DNA of 64,000 bases from Herbaspirillum sp. CF444 (GTDB taxonomy: Bacteria; Pseudomonadota; Gammaproteobacteria; Burkholderiales; Burkholderiaceae_D): contig NZ_AKJW01000016.1 of NCBI RefSeq assembly GCF_000282135.1, forward strand, positions 1 through 64,000, written 5' to 3'. Under the pieces are notes generated by a model. The model did no database searches and was not told the DNA's origin. It was given only the letters and a program-made list of their open reading frames with translations. Position 1 is the stretch's first letter. Every line of letters begins with the position of its first letter. Both the position numbers and the translations under genes were made by a program. This document shows, piece by piece, positions 34,888 through 43,193 of the stretch.

Positions 34888-37410
34888 ATGTATAACAAAT
34901 ATCAATCCCTGTGGATCGGCGCGCTGGCGCTGATCATCGTTCCCATCCTGCTGCAGCTGCTGGGCCTGACCACCAGTTCGTCCACCGACGTCGTCATCTA
35001 CGCCATCGCCGCCATGGGCCTGAACCTGCTGGTCGGCTACACCGGCCTGACCTCGTTCGGCCACGGCGCGTGGTTCGGCGTGGGCGCGTATGCCGCCGCG
35101 CTGTCGCAGAAATATTGGTTCCCCGGCCAGATCGTGGCGCCGATGCTGTTCACGATCGTGTTCATCGCGGCATCGGCGGCGATCGTCGGCTTCCTGATCC
35201 TGCGCCGGCGCGGCGTGTACTTCTCGCTGCTGACGCTGGCCTTGTCGGCACTGACGTTTGCGATTGCCTTCCGCTGGACCGACTTCACCGGCGGCGAATC
35301 GGGACTCGGCAATGTCGTGCGTCCGGTCGTGGCGGGCATCGATCTGGATCAGGCTATCCCCTTCCTCGTGTTCGTCAGCGTGATCGCGCTGATCGTGCTG
35401 TTCGTCCTGCAACGCGTGATCCGCTCACCCTTCGGCCACGCCATCGTGGCGATCCGCGAGAACGAGCAGCGCGCGCGTTTCCAGGGTTACAGCACCATCG
35501 TCTACAAGCTGATCATGTTCATCGTGTCGGCCGGCGTGACCGGTCTGGCGGGCGCCTTGCTGGCCTTCCATCACCGCTTCGCCTCGGCCGAACCGACCTC
35601 GGTCGCCTTCTCCGGCGAACTGCTGGCGATGGTGGTGATCGGCGGCATGCGCAGCTTCCTCGGCCCGGCATTGGGTGCGTTGTTCTACATCCTGTTCCGC
35701 GAATGCCTGTCGATCTGGACCGAGAACTGGCTGCTGTGGTTCGGCCTCGCCTTCGTCGGTTTCATCCTGTTTTCGCCGACCGGCCTGGTGGGCATCTGGC
35801 AACAGATCAAGCGCCGGCTGCGTCCGCCGGCTGAAGTCGGCGCCGCCATGAGCCAGCGCCAGATCGTCGACGGTTTGCCTTTGCCTGCTTTCCTGCAATC
35901 ACCGCGGCAGGATGGATTGGTGTTGGAAGTCAAGGACATCGACATCCGCTTCGGCGGCATCCAGGCGGTCAAGAGTGCGCAGATCAATCTGCATGCCGGC
36001 GAGATCCACGCGTTGATCGGCCCCAATGGCGCGGGCAAGACCACGACCTTCAATCTGATCTCCGGCATGTTCATCCCGAACCACGGCACGGTGAAGCTGA
36101 ACGGTGAAGAAATCCAGGGCCTGACGCCGGGACAGATTTGTCAGCGCGGCCTGGCGCGTTCATTCCAGATCACCAATCTGTTCAAGGGCCTGAGCATCTA
36201 CGAAAACCTGCGGCTGTCGCTGCAGGCGCGCCATGCCTCGCGCTTCAACATGTGGAAGGACATCGACAGCTATCCCGAGATCCACGCCGAGACCGACGAG
36301 CTGATGCGCTTCCTCGGCCTCAAGGGTATCGACGACATCGAAGGCGGCGCCTTGTCCTATGGCGGACAGCGCCTGGTCGATCTGGGCATCGCGCTGGGAT
36401 CGAAGCCGCACGTGCTGCTGATGGACGAGCCGCTTGCAGGTCTCGCCGCCGCCGAGCGCGAGCGCGTGTCGCGGCTGGTGAAAATCATCGCCGACAACAT
36501 TCCCGTGCTGATCGTCGAACACGACATCGACCGCGTGCTCGGCTTCTCGCATCAGGTTACGGTGATGAACCAGGGCAGCGTGCTGATGTCCGGCACGCCG
36601 GATGAAGCGCGCGCGGATCAACGCGTGCAGGAAATCTACACCGGCACCGGCACGCCGCCGGTCACCGGACGCGTTGCCGGCGACGCGCAGGAACGTCCGC
36701 AACTGCTGGCATTCGATAAGGTCAACGCCTTCTACGGCAAGAGCCACATCCTCAACGACGCCACGCTGGAAGTGCGCGAAGGCGAGATCGTGGCCCTGCT
36801 CGGCCGCAACGGCGCCGGCAAGTCGACCTTGCTGAAAGCGCTGACCGGTTTGCTGAAACCGGCCTCGGGCGCCATCCGCTACAACGGCAAGGATATTGCC
36901 GGCCTGAGCGCTCCCGACATCGCGCGTCTGGGCATCGGCTACGTGCCGCAGGGACGCGGCCTGTTTGCCGGCATGACCGTAGCCGAAAATCTTTCGCTGG
37001 GTCGCCTCGCGCGCAAGACCGACAGCAGCAACGGCATCGCCTGGAGCGAAGAAAAAATCCTGCACTACTTCCCGCGCCTGAAAGAACGCCTCCACACGCC
37101 AGCCGATTTCCTCTCCGGCGGCGAGCAACAGATGGTGGCGGTGGCGCGCGCCCTGTCGGGCAACGTCCGGCTGCTGTTGCTGGACGAACCCTTCGAAGGT
37201 CTGGCGCCAGCGGTGGTTCAAGAGCTGTTCACCGTCTTCGATCAACTGCGCAAGGAAGTCTCCATCGTCATCGTCGAGCACAACCTCGACCTGGTGCTGG
37301 CACTGGCCGACCGCGTGTTTGCGCTGGAACGCGGCGCGGTCTTCCACACCGGCCCGGCCGAACCGCTGCTGACCGACCTGAGCTATCGCAAGCAAATTCT
37401 CTGGCTTTAA
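34888..37410 (+). CDS. LivM-LivG-LivF three-domain fusion (permease plus two ATPases)
   Basis: An 840-residue polypeptide joining three normally separate subunits of a Liv-type importer. Residues 1-305 are a LivM permease (MGLNLLVGYTGLTSFGHGAWFGVGAYA; IGGMRSFLGPALGALF). Residues 344-590 are a LivG ATPase (Walker A GPNGAGKT 378-385, signature LSYGGQ 489-494, Walker B VLLMDEP 509-515). Residues 605-840 are a LivF ATPase (Walker A GRNGAGKST 639-647, LSGGEQQ 742-748, LLLLDEP). No stop or frameshift separates them. Two-domain LivM-LivG fusions are known; the triple arrangement is much rarer. ATG 34888 is chosen behind CTAAGGTG. Confidence 0.95.
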   Translation: MYNKYQSLWIGALALIIVPILLQLLGLTTSSSTDVVIYAIAAMGLNLLVGYTGLTSFGHGAWFGVGAYAAALSQKYWFPGQIVAPMLFTIVFIAASAAIVGFLILRRRGVYFSLLTLALSALTFAIAFRWTDFTGGESGLGNVVRPVVAGIDLDQAIPFLVFVSVIALIVLFVLQRVIRSPFGHAIVAIRENEQRARFQGYSTIVYKLIMFIVSAGVTGLAGALLAFHHRFASAEPTSVAFSGELLAMVVIGGMRSFLGPALGALFYILFRECLSIWTENWLLWFGLAFVGFILFSPTGLVGIWQQIKRRLRPPAEVGAAMSQRQIVDGLPLPAFLQSPRQDGLVLEVKDIDIRFGGIQAVKSAQINLHAGEIHALIGPNGAGKTTTFNLISGMFIPNHGTVKLNGEEIQGLTPGQICQRGLARSFQITNLFKGLSIYENLRLSLQARHASRFNMWKDIDSYPEIHAETDELMRFLGLKGIDDIEGGALSYGGQRLVDLGIALGSKPHVLLMDEPLAGLAAAERERVSRLVKIIADNIPVLIVEHDIDRVLGFSHQVTVMNQGSVLMSGTPDEARADQRVQEIYTGTGTPPVTGRVAGDAQERPQLLAFDKVNAFYGKSHILNDATLEVREGEIVALLGRNGAGKSTLLKALTGLLKPASGAIRYNGKDIAGLSAPDIARLGIGYVPQGRGLFAGMTVAENLSLGRLARKTDSSNGIAWSEEKILHYFPRLKERLHTPADFLSGGEQQMVAVARALSGNVRLLLLDEPFEGLAPAVVQELFTVFDQLRKEVSIVIVEHNLDLVLALADRVFALERGAVFHTGPAEPLLTDLSYRKQILWL

Positions 37411-37446
37411 CTTTTTACTTCTGACACAAGCAACAAGGACATTTAC

Positions 37447-38229
37447 ATGAACACCAGTTTGAAAGATCAACGCGTCGTCGTCACCGCAGGCGCACAAGGC
37501 ATCGGCCTGGCCATCACCGCATCGTTCGTGGCGGCGGGCGCGCAGGTTCACATCTGCGACGTCAGCGACGACTTCCTCGGCAGCGCGCGCAAGCAGTTCG
37601 CCGGCGCGCCGGTCAGCTTCAGCAAGACCGACGTCGCCAACGAAGCGCAGGTCGACGCCATGTTCGCCGAACTGGCGCAACGCTGGGACGCGCTCGACGT
37701 GCTGGTCAACAACGCCGGCATCGCCGGCCCGACCGCCAAAGTCGAAGAGACCGAATTGTCGGCCTGGGACCAGACCATTGCCGTCAACCTGACCGGCCCC
37801 TTCCTCTGCACGCGCCGGGCGGTACCGCTGCTGAAAAAAGCCGGCGGCGGTTCCATCGTCAATATTTCGTCGGCGGCCGGCCGTCTCGGCTTCCCGCTGC
37901 GCACGCCTTACTCCGCCTCCAAATTCGGCGTGATCGGCCTGACCGAAAGCTGGGCGATGGAACTCGGCCCTTCCAACATCCGCGTCAACGCCATCCTCCC
38001 CGGCATCGTCGCCGGCGAGCGCCAGGAACGCGTGATCGCCGCCAAGGCGGCGTCCTATGGCATCGACCATGAAGCGATGCGCGAGCGCCTGCTGTCCAAG
38101 GTCTCGATGCGCAAGATGGTCACCGCGCAAGACATCGCCAACCAGATCATCTACATCTGCTCGCCGGCCGGATCCGCCGTCAGCGGGCAAAGTTTGTCGG
38201 TCTGCGGTAATGTCGAACATCTCGGCTGA
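37447..38229 (+). CDS. Short-chain dehydrogenase/reductase
   Basis: A 260-residue SDR. The cofactor motif is TAGAQGIGLA, the NNAG motif is in LVNNAGIAGP, and the catalytic Ser-Tyr-Lys set is in NISSAAGRLGF...PYSASKFGV. The start has CAAGGACA upstream. It follows the transporter gene by 36 bases and precedes a 3-hydroxyacid dehydrogenase by 28. It probably oxidises a hydroxyl group of the imported compound with NAD(P); the substrate is not evident. Confidence 0.92.
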   Translation: MNTSLKDQRVVVTAGAQGIGLAITASFVAAGAQVHICDVSDDFLGSARKQFAGAPVSFSKTDVANEAQVDAMFAELAQRWDALDVLVNNAGIAGPTAKVEETELSAWDQTIAVNLTGPFLCTRRAVPLLKKAGGGSIVNISSAAGRLGFPLRTPYSASKFGVIGLTESWAMELGPSNIRVNAILPGIVAGERQERVIAAKAASYGIDHEAMRERLLSKVSMRKMVTAQDIANQIIYICSPAGSAVSGQSLSVCGNVEHLG

Positions 38230-38257
38230 AGCCGATGAAGCCAACGAAGGAGACACC

Positions 38258-39190
38258 ATGAATGAAAAAATCGCCGTCATCGGCGCCGGCCTGATCGGCC
38301 GCGCCTGGGCCATCGTCTTCGCCCGCGCCGGCTGCAGCGTCGCCATCTACGACGCCGTGCCGGAAGCGCTCAACACCTGCCGCAAGCTCCTGCACGACAA
38401 CATCAGCGACCTCGCCAAACATGGACTGATCAACGAAACACCCGACGTCGTGCTGGCCCGCATCACGCCGGTCGACAGCCTGGCCGAAGCACTCAAGGGC
38501 GCGGCGCTGGTGCAGGAAAACGTCAAGGAAACCGTCGAAGTCAAACGCCAGATCTTCGCCGAGATGGACAAGCTGGCCGCGCCCGACACCATTCTCACCA
38601 GCTCGACCTCGTGGATCCCGACGTCCGAGTTCTCCGAACACCTCCCCGGCCGCCACCGCATCCTGGTCGCCCATCCCGTGAATCCGCCCTACCTCGTCCC
38701 ATTGGTCGAACTGGCACCTGCGCCGTGGACATCCGAAGAGACAGTCAAGCGCGCCCACGACATCTACACCCGCGCCGGCCAGTCGCCGGTGTTGTTGAAA
38801 AAAGAAATCACCGGCTTCCTGCTCAACCGCATCCAGGGCGCGGTGCTCAACGAAGCGCTGAACCTCTACGAAAATGGCTACGCCTCGTCGGAAGATCTCG
38901 ACAAGGTATTGAAGGACGGCCTGGGGTTGCGCTGGTCCTTCATGGGTCCGTTCGAAACCATCGACCTCAATGCGCCGGAAGGCGTGATCGATTATGCAAA
39001 ACGCTACGGCCACACGTATCGCGACGTGGCGAAGACGCAGTTGCCGAATGAGTGGAATACGGAGACGCTGAAAGAGATTGAAGGAGAACGACGCGAGGTG
39101 CTGCGTGCGGATCAGTTGCAAGAAAGATCGCGCTGGCGTGATAACCGCTTGATGGGATTGGTGGCGCATAAGAAGAAGCAAGCGACTTAA
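38258..39190 (+). CDS. 3-hydroxyacid dehydrogenase, lambda-crystallin / L-gulonate 3-dehydrogenase-like
   Basis: A 310-residue protein of the 3-hydroxyacyl-CoA dehydrogenase superfamily. The NAD motif is VIGAGLIGRAWAIVFARAG, the SSTSWIPTSEFSE segment and HPVNPPYLVPLVELAP follow, and LRWSFMGPFETIDLN lies near the end. These features resemble mammalian lambda-crystallin (CRYL1) more than carnitine dehydrogenase. The ATG has GAAGGAGA upstream. It would oxidise the beta-hydroxyl of a free acid to a beta-keto acid, which the BKACE enzyme encoded next could cleave. A carnitine-like substrate remains possible. Confidence 0.9.
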   Translation: MNEKIAVIGAGLIGRAWAIVFARAGCSVAIYDAVPEALNTCRKLLHDNISDLAKHGLINETPDVVLARITPVDSLAEALKGAALVQENVKETVEVKRQIFAEMDKLAAPDTILTSSTSWIPTSEFSEHLPGRHRILVAHPVNPPYLVPLVELAPAPWTSEETVKRAHDIYTRAGQSPVLLKKEITGFLLNRIQGAVLNEALNLYENGYASSEDLDKVLKDGLGLRWSFMGPFETIDLNAPEGVIDYAKRYGHTYRDVAKTQLPNEWNTETLKEIEGERREVLRADQLQERSRWRDNRLMGLVAHKKKQAT

Positions 39191-39209
39191 AAGAGAAATG
39201 CCGGCAACG

Positions 39210-39247
39210 GCACGCCACTGGGTCCCAGCGTTCGCTGGGACGACGGG
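39210..39247. repeat. Half REP-like module
   Basis: CCACTGGGTCCCAGCG followed by the TTCGCTGGGACGACGG arm; identical to the second hairpin of the repeat at 17167. Confidence 0.75.
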
Positions 39248-39470
39248 CTAATTAGTTACAGAGAATGTGTAAGTGCGCGATGCCGAAGGCGAGCCACCCC
39301 GGGCAAAGCGAAGCGAGCCGGTTCGGCAGTTCCGCTTGGAGCCAGCCGGTGATGCGATGCGAAAAATGGATTAAGAAGGAAAAACTGTCTGAGCGAAGCG
39401 AGTTTTTTTCCTTCCCATTTTTTGCTTCGCAGCACCGGGCAGCCCGAAGGGCCTGGATCCCGCGGTCGCC

Positions 39471-39540
39471 TTTCTTTGCTTACTTTCTTTGGCGAAGCAA
39501 AGAAAGTGAGCGGCTGCCGCTTGCTGAAGCAGTGCTTCAG
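39471..39540. repeat. CTTTCTTTG inverted-repeat cluster
   Basis: TTTCTTTGCTT (39471-39481) and CTTTCTTTG (39483-39491) can each pair with CAAAGAAAG (39498-39506), giving two exclusive hairpins. A second hairpin, CTGAAGC/GCTTCAG (39524-39540), follows. Intergenic sequences of this type recur in Burkholderiales genomes; the function is unknown. Confidence 0.6.
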
Positions 39541-39609
39541 CCCCCCGGCGAAGGGTTGATCGAAGAGAGAACAGCTTAAGCAACGAACAAACGACAAGCC
39601 GGAACAACG

Positions 39610-39645
39610 AACGCCACTGGGTCCTGACTTCCGTCAGGAGGACAG
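39610..39645. repeat. Half REP-like module before the BKACE gene
   Basis: GCCACTGGGTCCTGAC with its imperfect GTCAGGAGGAC partner, related to the GTCCTGACG hairpin at 17170. Confidence 0.7.
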
Positions 39646-39708
39646 ATGGACTTGAAAAGTTATACATATAGACAAGCCCCACAAACCAACAATCACCAGG
39701 AGAACCAA

Positions 39709-40641
39709 ATGAGCAAACCCAAAAAAGTCATCATCACCTGCGCCGTCACCGGCGCCATCCACACCCCCTCCATGTCCCCCTACCTGCCAGTCACCCCGGA
39801 CGAAATCCGCGACGCAGCATTGGGTGCGGCAGAAGCCGGCGCCGCCATCGTCCACCTCCACGCCCGCGACCCGCACAACGGCAAACCGACGCAAGACCCG
39901 GCGGAATTCCGCAAATTCCTCCCCCAGATCAAAGCCAGGTCCAACGTCGTCATCAATCTCACCACCGGCGGCGCCCCCACCATGGGCGTGGAAGAACGCC
40001 TGCAACCTGCATTGCAACTCAAACCCGAAGTCGCCTCGCTCAACATGGGCTCGATGAACTTCGGCTTGTATGAAATGCTGCACCGTTTCAAGGACTTCAA
40101 ATACGACTGGGAAAAACCCTACCTCGCCGAATCCGACGACCGCATCTTCCGTAACACCTTCAAGGACATCGCCTACATCCTCGAATCGTGCAGCGCCAAC
40201 CAGACCCGCTTCGAAATCGAGTGCTACGACATCGGCCATCTCTACACCGCCGCCCACTTCATCGACCGCGGCCTGATCAAACCGCCTTTCCTGATCCAGT
40301 CGGTGTTCGGCCTGCGCGGCGGCATCGGCAACGACGTCGAAGACGTGATGCATATGAAGCGCACCGCCGACCGCCTGTTCGGCGACGACTACTTCTGGTC
40401 CGTGCTCGGCGCCGGGCGCGGCCAAATCCCGATCGCCACGATGTCGGCGGCGATGGGCGGCCATACCCGCGTCGGCCTGGAAGATTCGCTGTGGGACGGC
40501 CCCGGCAAGCTGGCCGAAAGCAACGCCGCGCAAGTCAAACGCATCCGCACCGTGATCGAGGCGCTGTCGCTGGAAGTGGCGACGCCCGACGATGCGCGCG
40601 ACATGCTCAAGCTCAAGGGCGGCAACAACGTGGCGTTCTGA
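39709..40641 (+). CDS. Beta-keto acid cleavage enzyme (BKACE, DUF849)
   Basis: A 310-residue TIM-barrel enzyme of the BKACE family. Members react a beta-keto acid with acetyl-CoA to give acetoacetate and a new acyl-CoA, using a Zn ion. Zn-ligand histidines are in AAIVHLHARDP, and other family segments are NLTTGGAPTMGVEER, SLNMGSMNFG and the GGHTRVGLEDSLW motif near the end. The start ATG 39709 has CCAGGAGAA upstream. With the preceding dehydrogenase it makes a hydroxy-acid oxidation plus cleavage pair. In carnitine breakdown this pair yields betainyl-CoA, but no betainyl-CoA thioesterase gene is nearby. Confidence 0.93.
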   Translation: MSKPKKVIITCAVTGAIHTPSMSPYLPVTPDEIRDAALGAAEAGAAIVHLHARDPHNGKPTQDPAEFRKFLPQIKARSNVVINLTTGGAPTMGVEERLQPALQLKPEVASLNMGSMNFGLYEMLHRFKDFKYDWEKPYLAESDDRIFRNTFKDIAYILESCSANQTRFEIECYDIGHLYTAAHFIDRGLIKPPFLIQSVFGLRGGIGNDVEDVMHMKRTADRLFGDDYFWSVLGAGRGQIPIATMSAAMGGHTRVGLEDSLWDGPGKLAESNAAQVKRIRTVIEALSLEVATPDDARDMLKLKGGNNVAF

Positions 40642-40798
40642 TTTCATCAAGGATCTCCTGCTTCATTGCAAGAGCCGCTTCTTTTGTCTCCCACGGCGCC
40701 GCACGATGTTGCGAGCGCCGTTTTTGTCGTTGCCATGACAAACACTCTTTGCATCTCGCCGCTACCGGCCCAATCCCGGTCCGTCCTCCCAAATAAGT

Positions 40799-40804
40799 TA
40801 CAAT
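40799..40804 (+). promoter_or_regulatory. -10 box upstream of thyA
   Basis: TACAAT lies 28 bases before the thyA start; no clear -35 is visible. Confidence 0.35.
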
Positions 40805-40832
40805 CCCTGTCATTCCATCAGCACCAAACCCC

Positions 40833-41627
40833 ATGCGCCAATATCTCGATTTCATGCGTCATGTCTACGAACATGGCACCGAAAAAACCGACCGCACCGG
40901 CACCGGCACGCGTTCCGTCTTCGGCCACCAGATGCGCTTCAACCTGCAGGAAGGCTTTCCCCTGCTGACCACCAAGAAGCTGCACATCAAGTCCATCGTC
41001 CATGAACTGATCTGGTTCCTGGCCGGCTCGACCAATATTGCCTATTTGAAAGAAAACGGCGTCAAGATCTGGGATGAATGGGCCGATCCGGAAGGCAACC
41101 TGGGACCGATCTACGGCTATCAGTGGCGCTCCTGGCCGGCGCCGAACGGCGAGCACATCGACCAGATCGCGCAAGTCGTCAGCCAGATCAAGAACAACCC
41201 TGATTCGCGCCGCCTGATCGTGTCGGCATGGAACGTGGCCGACATCCCGCAGATGAAATTGCCGCCTTGTCATGCTTTCTTCCAGTTTTATGTGGCCGAC
41301 GGCAAGCTGTCTTGCCAACTGTATCAACGCAGCGCCGATATTTTTCTCGGCGTGCCGTTCAACATCGCGTCCTACGCGTTGCTCACGCACATGGTCGCGC
41401 AGCAGACCGGACTCGATGTCGGCGACTTTGTCTGGACCGGCGGCGATTGCCATCTGTATTCCAACCATATGGAACAGGTGCGGGAACAACTGGCCCGCAC
41501 GCCGGGACCGTTGCCGAAATTGCAAATCAAGCGCAAACCGGAAAGCATCTTCGATTACAAGTTTGAAGATTTTGAAATCACCGACTATGAAGCCCAGGCC
41601 CATATCAAGGCGCCCGTCGCGGTCTGA
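40833..41627 (+). CDS. thyA: Thymidylate synthase
   Basis: A 264-residue enzyme converting dUMP to dTMP with methylenetetrahydrofolate. Characteristic parts are [17 protein letters not shown] at the N-terminus, the catalytic Cys in [32 protein letters not shown] and the C-terminal IKAPVAV. The length matches E. coli ThyA exactly. folA, its usual partner, is 9 kb further on, separated by aqpZ and an opg/efflux operon. Confidence 0.98.
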   Translation: MRQYLDFMRHVYEHGTEKTDRTGTGTRSVFGHQMRFNLQEGFPLLTTKKLHIKSIVHELIWFLAGSTNIAYLKENGVKIWDEWADPEGNLGPIYGYQWRSWPAPNGEHIDQIAQVVSQIKNNPDSRRLIVSAWNVADIPQMKLPPCHAFFQFYVADGKLSCQLYQRSADIFLGVPFNIASYALLTHMVAQQTGLDVGDFVWTGGDCHLYSNHMEQVREQLARTPGPLPKLQIKRKPESIFDYKFEDFEITDYEAQAHIKAPVAV

Positions 41628-41650
41628 TCCATGCATTCTCGTTTTATCTG

Positions 41651-41680
41651 AAAACGCCTGCATCTTTGCAGGCGTTTTTG
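41651..41680 (+). terminator. Factor-independent terminator after thyA
   Basis: AACGCCTGCA (41653-41662) pairs with TGCAGGCGTT (41667-41676) over a four-base loop, followed by a T-run. Confidence 0.88.
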
Positions 41681-41894
41681 TTTCCGCGCGCAGAAAGCAC
41701 CTATGCCGGAAATCGCTCTTCCTTCTCCAGAGCGATTTCCGAACCAGCTTTCCAGAAAAATAATTCAGCAAAAAATTGGCGTACGCATCGATGCGCTTCA
41801 CCCATCAAAGACAAGAAAATTCGACATCCATCGCGAAAACTCTGCCTTTCGGTAACAACGCGTAAATCCGGCTTTCCGGTGCAATCGAAAAAAC

Positions 41895-41900
41895 TATACT
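41895..41900 (+). promoter_or_regulatory. -10 box of the aqpZ promoter
   Basis: TATACT with a TTTCCG -35 (41873-41878) at 16 bases. The leader to aqpZ is about 120 bases and contains a terminator-like hairpin. Confidence 0.45.
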
Positions 41901-41979
41901 CGCGCAGGATTTTGACCTAAAGTCGGCAAGATGCCCTTGCGTCCGCCAGACATCGACAGCAAAATCCGACTCAACGACG

Positions 41980-42001
41980 CCGGCTCACGCAGCCGGTTTT
42001 T
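41980..42001 (+). terminator. Terminator-like hairpin in the aqpZ leader
   Basis: CCGGCT (41980-41985) pairs with AGCCGG (41991-41996), followed by TTTTT. It lies between the promoter box and the aqpZ start, so it could attenuate transcription. Confidence 0.5.
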
Positions 42002-42028
42002 ATTTGCGCTATTGGAAAGGAAAAGCAC

Positions 42029-42727
42029 GTGAATATACTCAAAAGAATGACGGCAGAGACCTTCGGAACTTTCTGGCTGGTGTTGGGCGGAACCGGCAGT
42101 GCCGTACTCGCCGCGGGGTTTCCGAGCCTGGGAATCGGCTTTGTCGGCGTGTCGCTGGCCTTTGGCCTGACGGTGTTGACCGGCGCCTATGCATTGGGTC
42201 ACATATCGGGCGGCCACTTCAATCCGGCGGTGACCATCGGTCTGACGGTTGGCCGTCGCTTCCCCGCCAAGGAGGTCGTCCCTTACATCGTCGCGCAAGT
42301 GATCGGTGCGATCATCGCCAGTGCCGTGCTCGCCTACATCGCCTCGGGCAAACCTGGCTTCGACCTGGTGGCGAGCGGATTCGCCGCCAACGGTTTCGGC
42401 GAACACTCGCCGGGACAGTATTCGCAGGCGGCGGCTTTCGTGACGGAAGTGGTGCTGACCTTCGTCTTCCTGATCGTCATCCTCGGCTCCACCGACAAGC
42501 GCGCGCCGGCAGGTTTTGCGCCTATCGCCATCGGCCTGGCCCTGACGCTGATCCATCTGATCTCGATCCCGGTGACGAATACCTCCGTGAATCCGGCCCG
42601 TTCAACCGGTCCGGCGCTGTTCGTGGGCGACTGGGCATTGCAACAGTTGTGGCTGTTCTGGGTCGCCCCGATTGTCGGCGCGGTGATTGCCGGCGTCGTC
42701 TATCCCTTCATGACGGAAGAGAAATAA
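42029..42727 (+). CDS. aqpZ: Aquaporin Z
   Basis: A 232-residue, six-helix inner-membrane water channel. The two NPA boxes are in [12 protein letters not shown] and [14 protein letters not shown], and the [17 protein letters not shown] region is typical. The selectivity-filter Arg follows the second NPA, as in water-specific members. GGAAAGG lies upstream of ATG 42029. A GC-rich hairpin follows the gene. Confidence 0.95.
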   Translation: MNILKRMTAETFGTFWLVLGGTGSAVLAAGFPSLGIGFVGVSLAFGLTVLTGAYALGHISGGHFNPAVTIGLTVGRRFPAKEVVPYIVAQVIGAIIASAVLAYIASGKPGFDLVASGFAANGFGEHSPGQYSQAAAFVTEVVLTFVFLIVILGSTDKRAPAGFAPIAIGLALTLIHLISIPVTNTSVNPARSTGPALFVGDWALQQLWLFWVAPIVGAVIAGVVYPFMTEEK

Positions 42728-42732
42728 TCGCT

Positions 42733-42763
42733 GAAGGAGCCGCACGGTAGCCGCGGCTCCTTC
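42733..42763 (+). terminator. Hairpin after aqpZ
   Basis: Eleven-base arms GAAGGAGCCGC (42733-42743) and GCGGCTCCTTC (42753-42763) close a nine-base loop; the T-rich tail is short. Confidence 0.65.
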
Positions 42764-42833
42764 CTCTCGCAAACACCGTCGTCGATTGACGGCGTTAAGT
42801 CGAATCCGTGCTTAGCTAAGTTGTAATAGTTAT

Positions 42834-42862
42834 TTCACTTCCCGCACTGCAGCATCTATAGT
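42834..42862 (+). promoter_or_regulatory. Promoter-like boxes before the 79-codon gene
   Basis: TATAGT (42857-42862) with TTCACT (42834-42839) at 17 bases, 30 bases before the small gene start. A CTTAGCTAAG palindrome lies just upstream. Confidence 0.35.
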
Positions 42863-42892
42863 GCATGACAGGCCATTCACAGGGATTCCGTC

Positions 42893-43132
42893 ATGCGCAA
42901 CCTTCCAAAATCGATTGCTCTTCTGACATCCTTCAGCGTGATCGCCATCCTGGCGTTGCCCGGCCAGTCGCAGTGGGACGCCTTTGCGTTTGCTGCCTCC
43001 GTGGCGATGGCGGGATTGGGATTGCTGTATCCGTGGGCGCTATCCCGCGAGCATAGCGATATCGGTCGCAGCGTGCGCCGCGACATGCAGGAAGTCGATG
43101 TGGGCCCGGCGACGACCGCCCTTCTGTTCTAA
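42893..43132 (+). CDS. Small putative membrane protein
   Basis: A 79-residue protein with two hydrophobic stretches (IALLTSFSVIAILALPG and AFAASVAMAGLGLLYPWAL) and a charged C-terminal half. AGGGA lies upstream of ATG 42893, and promoter-like boxes precede it. It stands alone, convergent with the nodT-like gene. I do not recognise a family; expression is plausible but unproven. Confidence 0.5.
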   Translation: MRNLPKSIALLTSFSVIAILALPGQSQWDAFAFAASVAMAGLGLLYPWALSREHSDIGRSVRRDMQEVDVGPATTALLF

Positions 43133-43193
43133 GCGGCGACTGCCGCATTGCATTGAAGCCGGTCCGGACGCTGCGCCGGACAATAGCAAAAAC

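Larger units (their letters stand above)
39191..39708. other. Intergenic block with repeats inside the catabolic operon
   Basis: 518 bases between the dehydrogenase and BKACE genes. It carries half-REP modules near both ends (39210 and 39610) in the same orientation. Between them lie dense inverted repeats and a CTTTCTTTG-type hairpin cluster. Open frames here have no ribosome sites and look like chance. The block resembles an inserted repeat element that separated two genes of one pathway. Confidence 0.6.

Noticed and set aside
39265-39579. Open frames across the repeat block before the BKACE gene
   Set aside because: They translate inverted repeats on both strands and have no start signals.
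38258-40641. Straight annotation as a carnitine dehydrogenase / dehydrocarnitine cleavage pair
   Set aside because: The dehydrogenase looks closer to lambda-crystallin / gulonate dehydrogenase, and the expected betainyl-CoA thioesterase gene is not nearby; kept as an alternative only.
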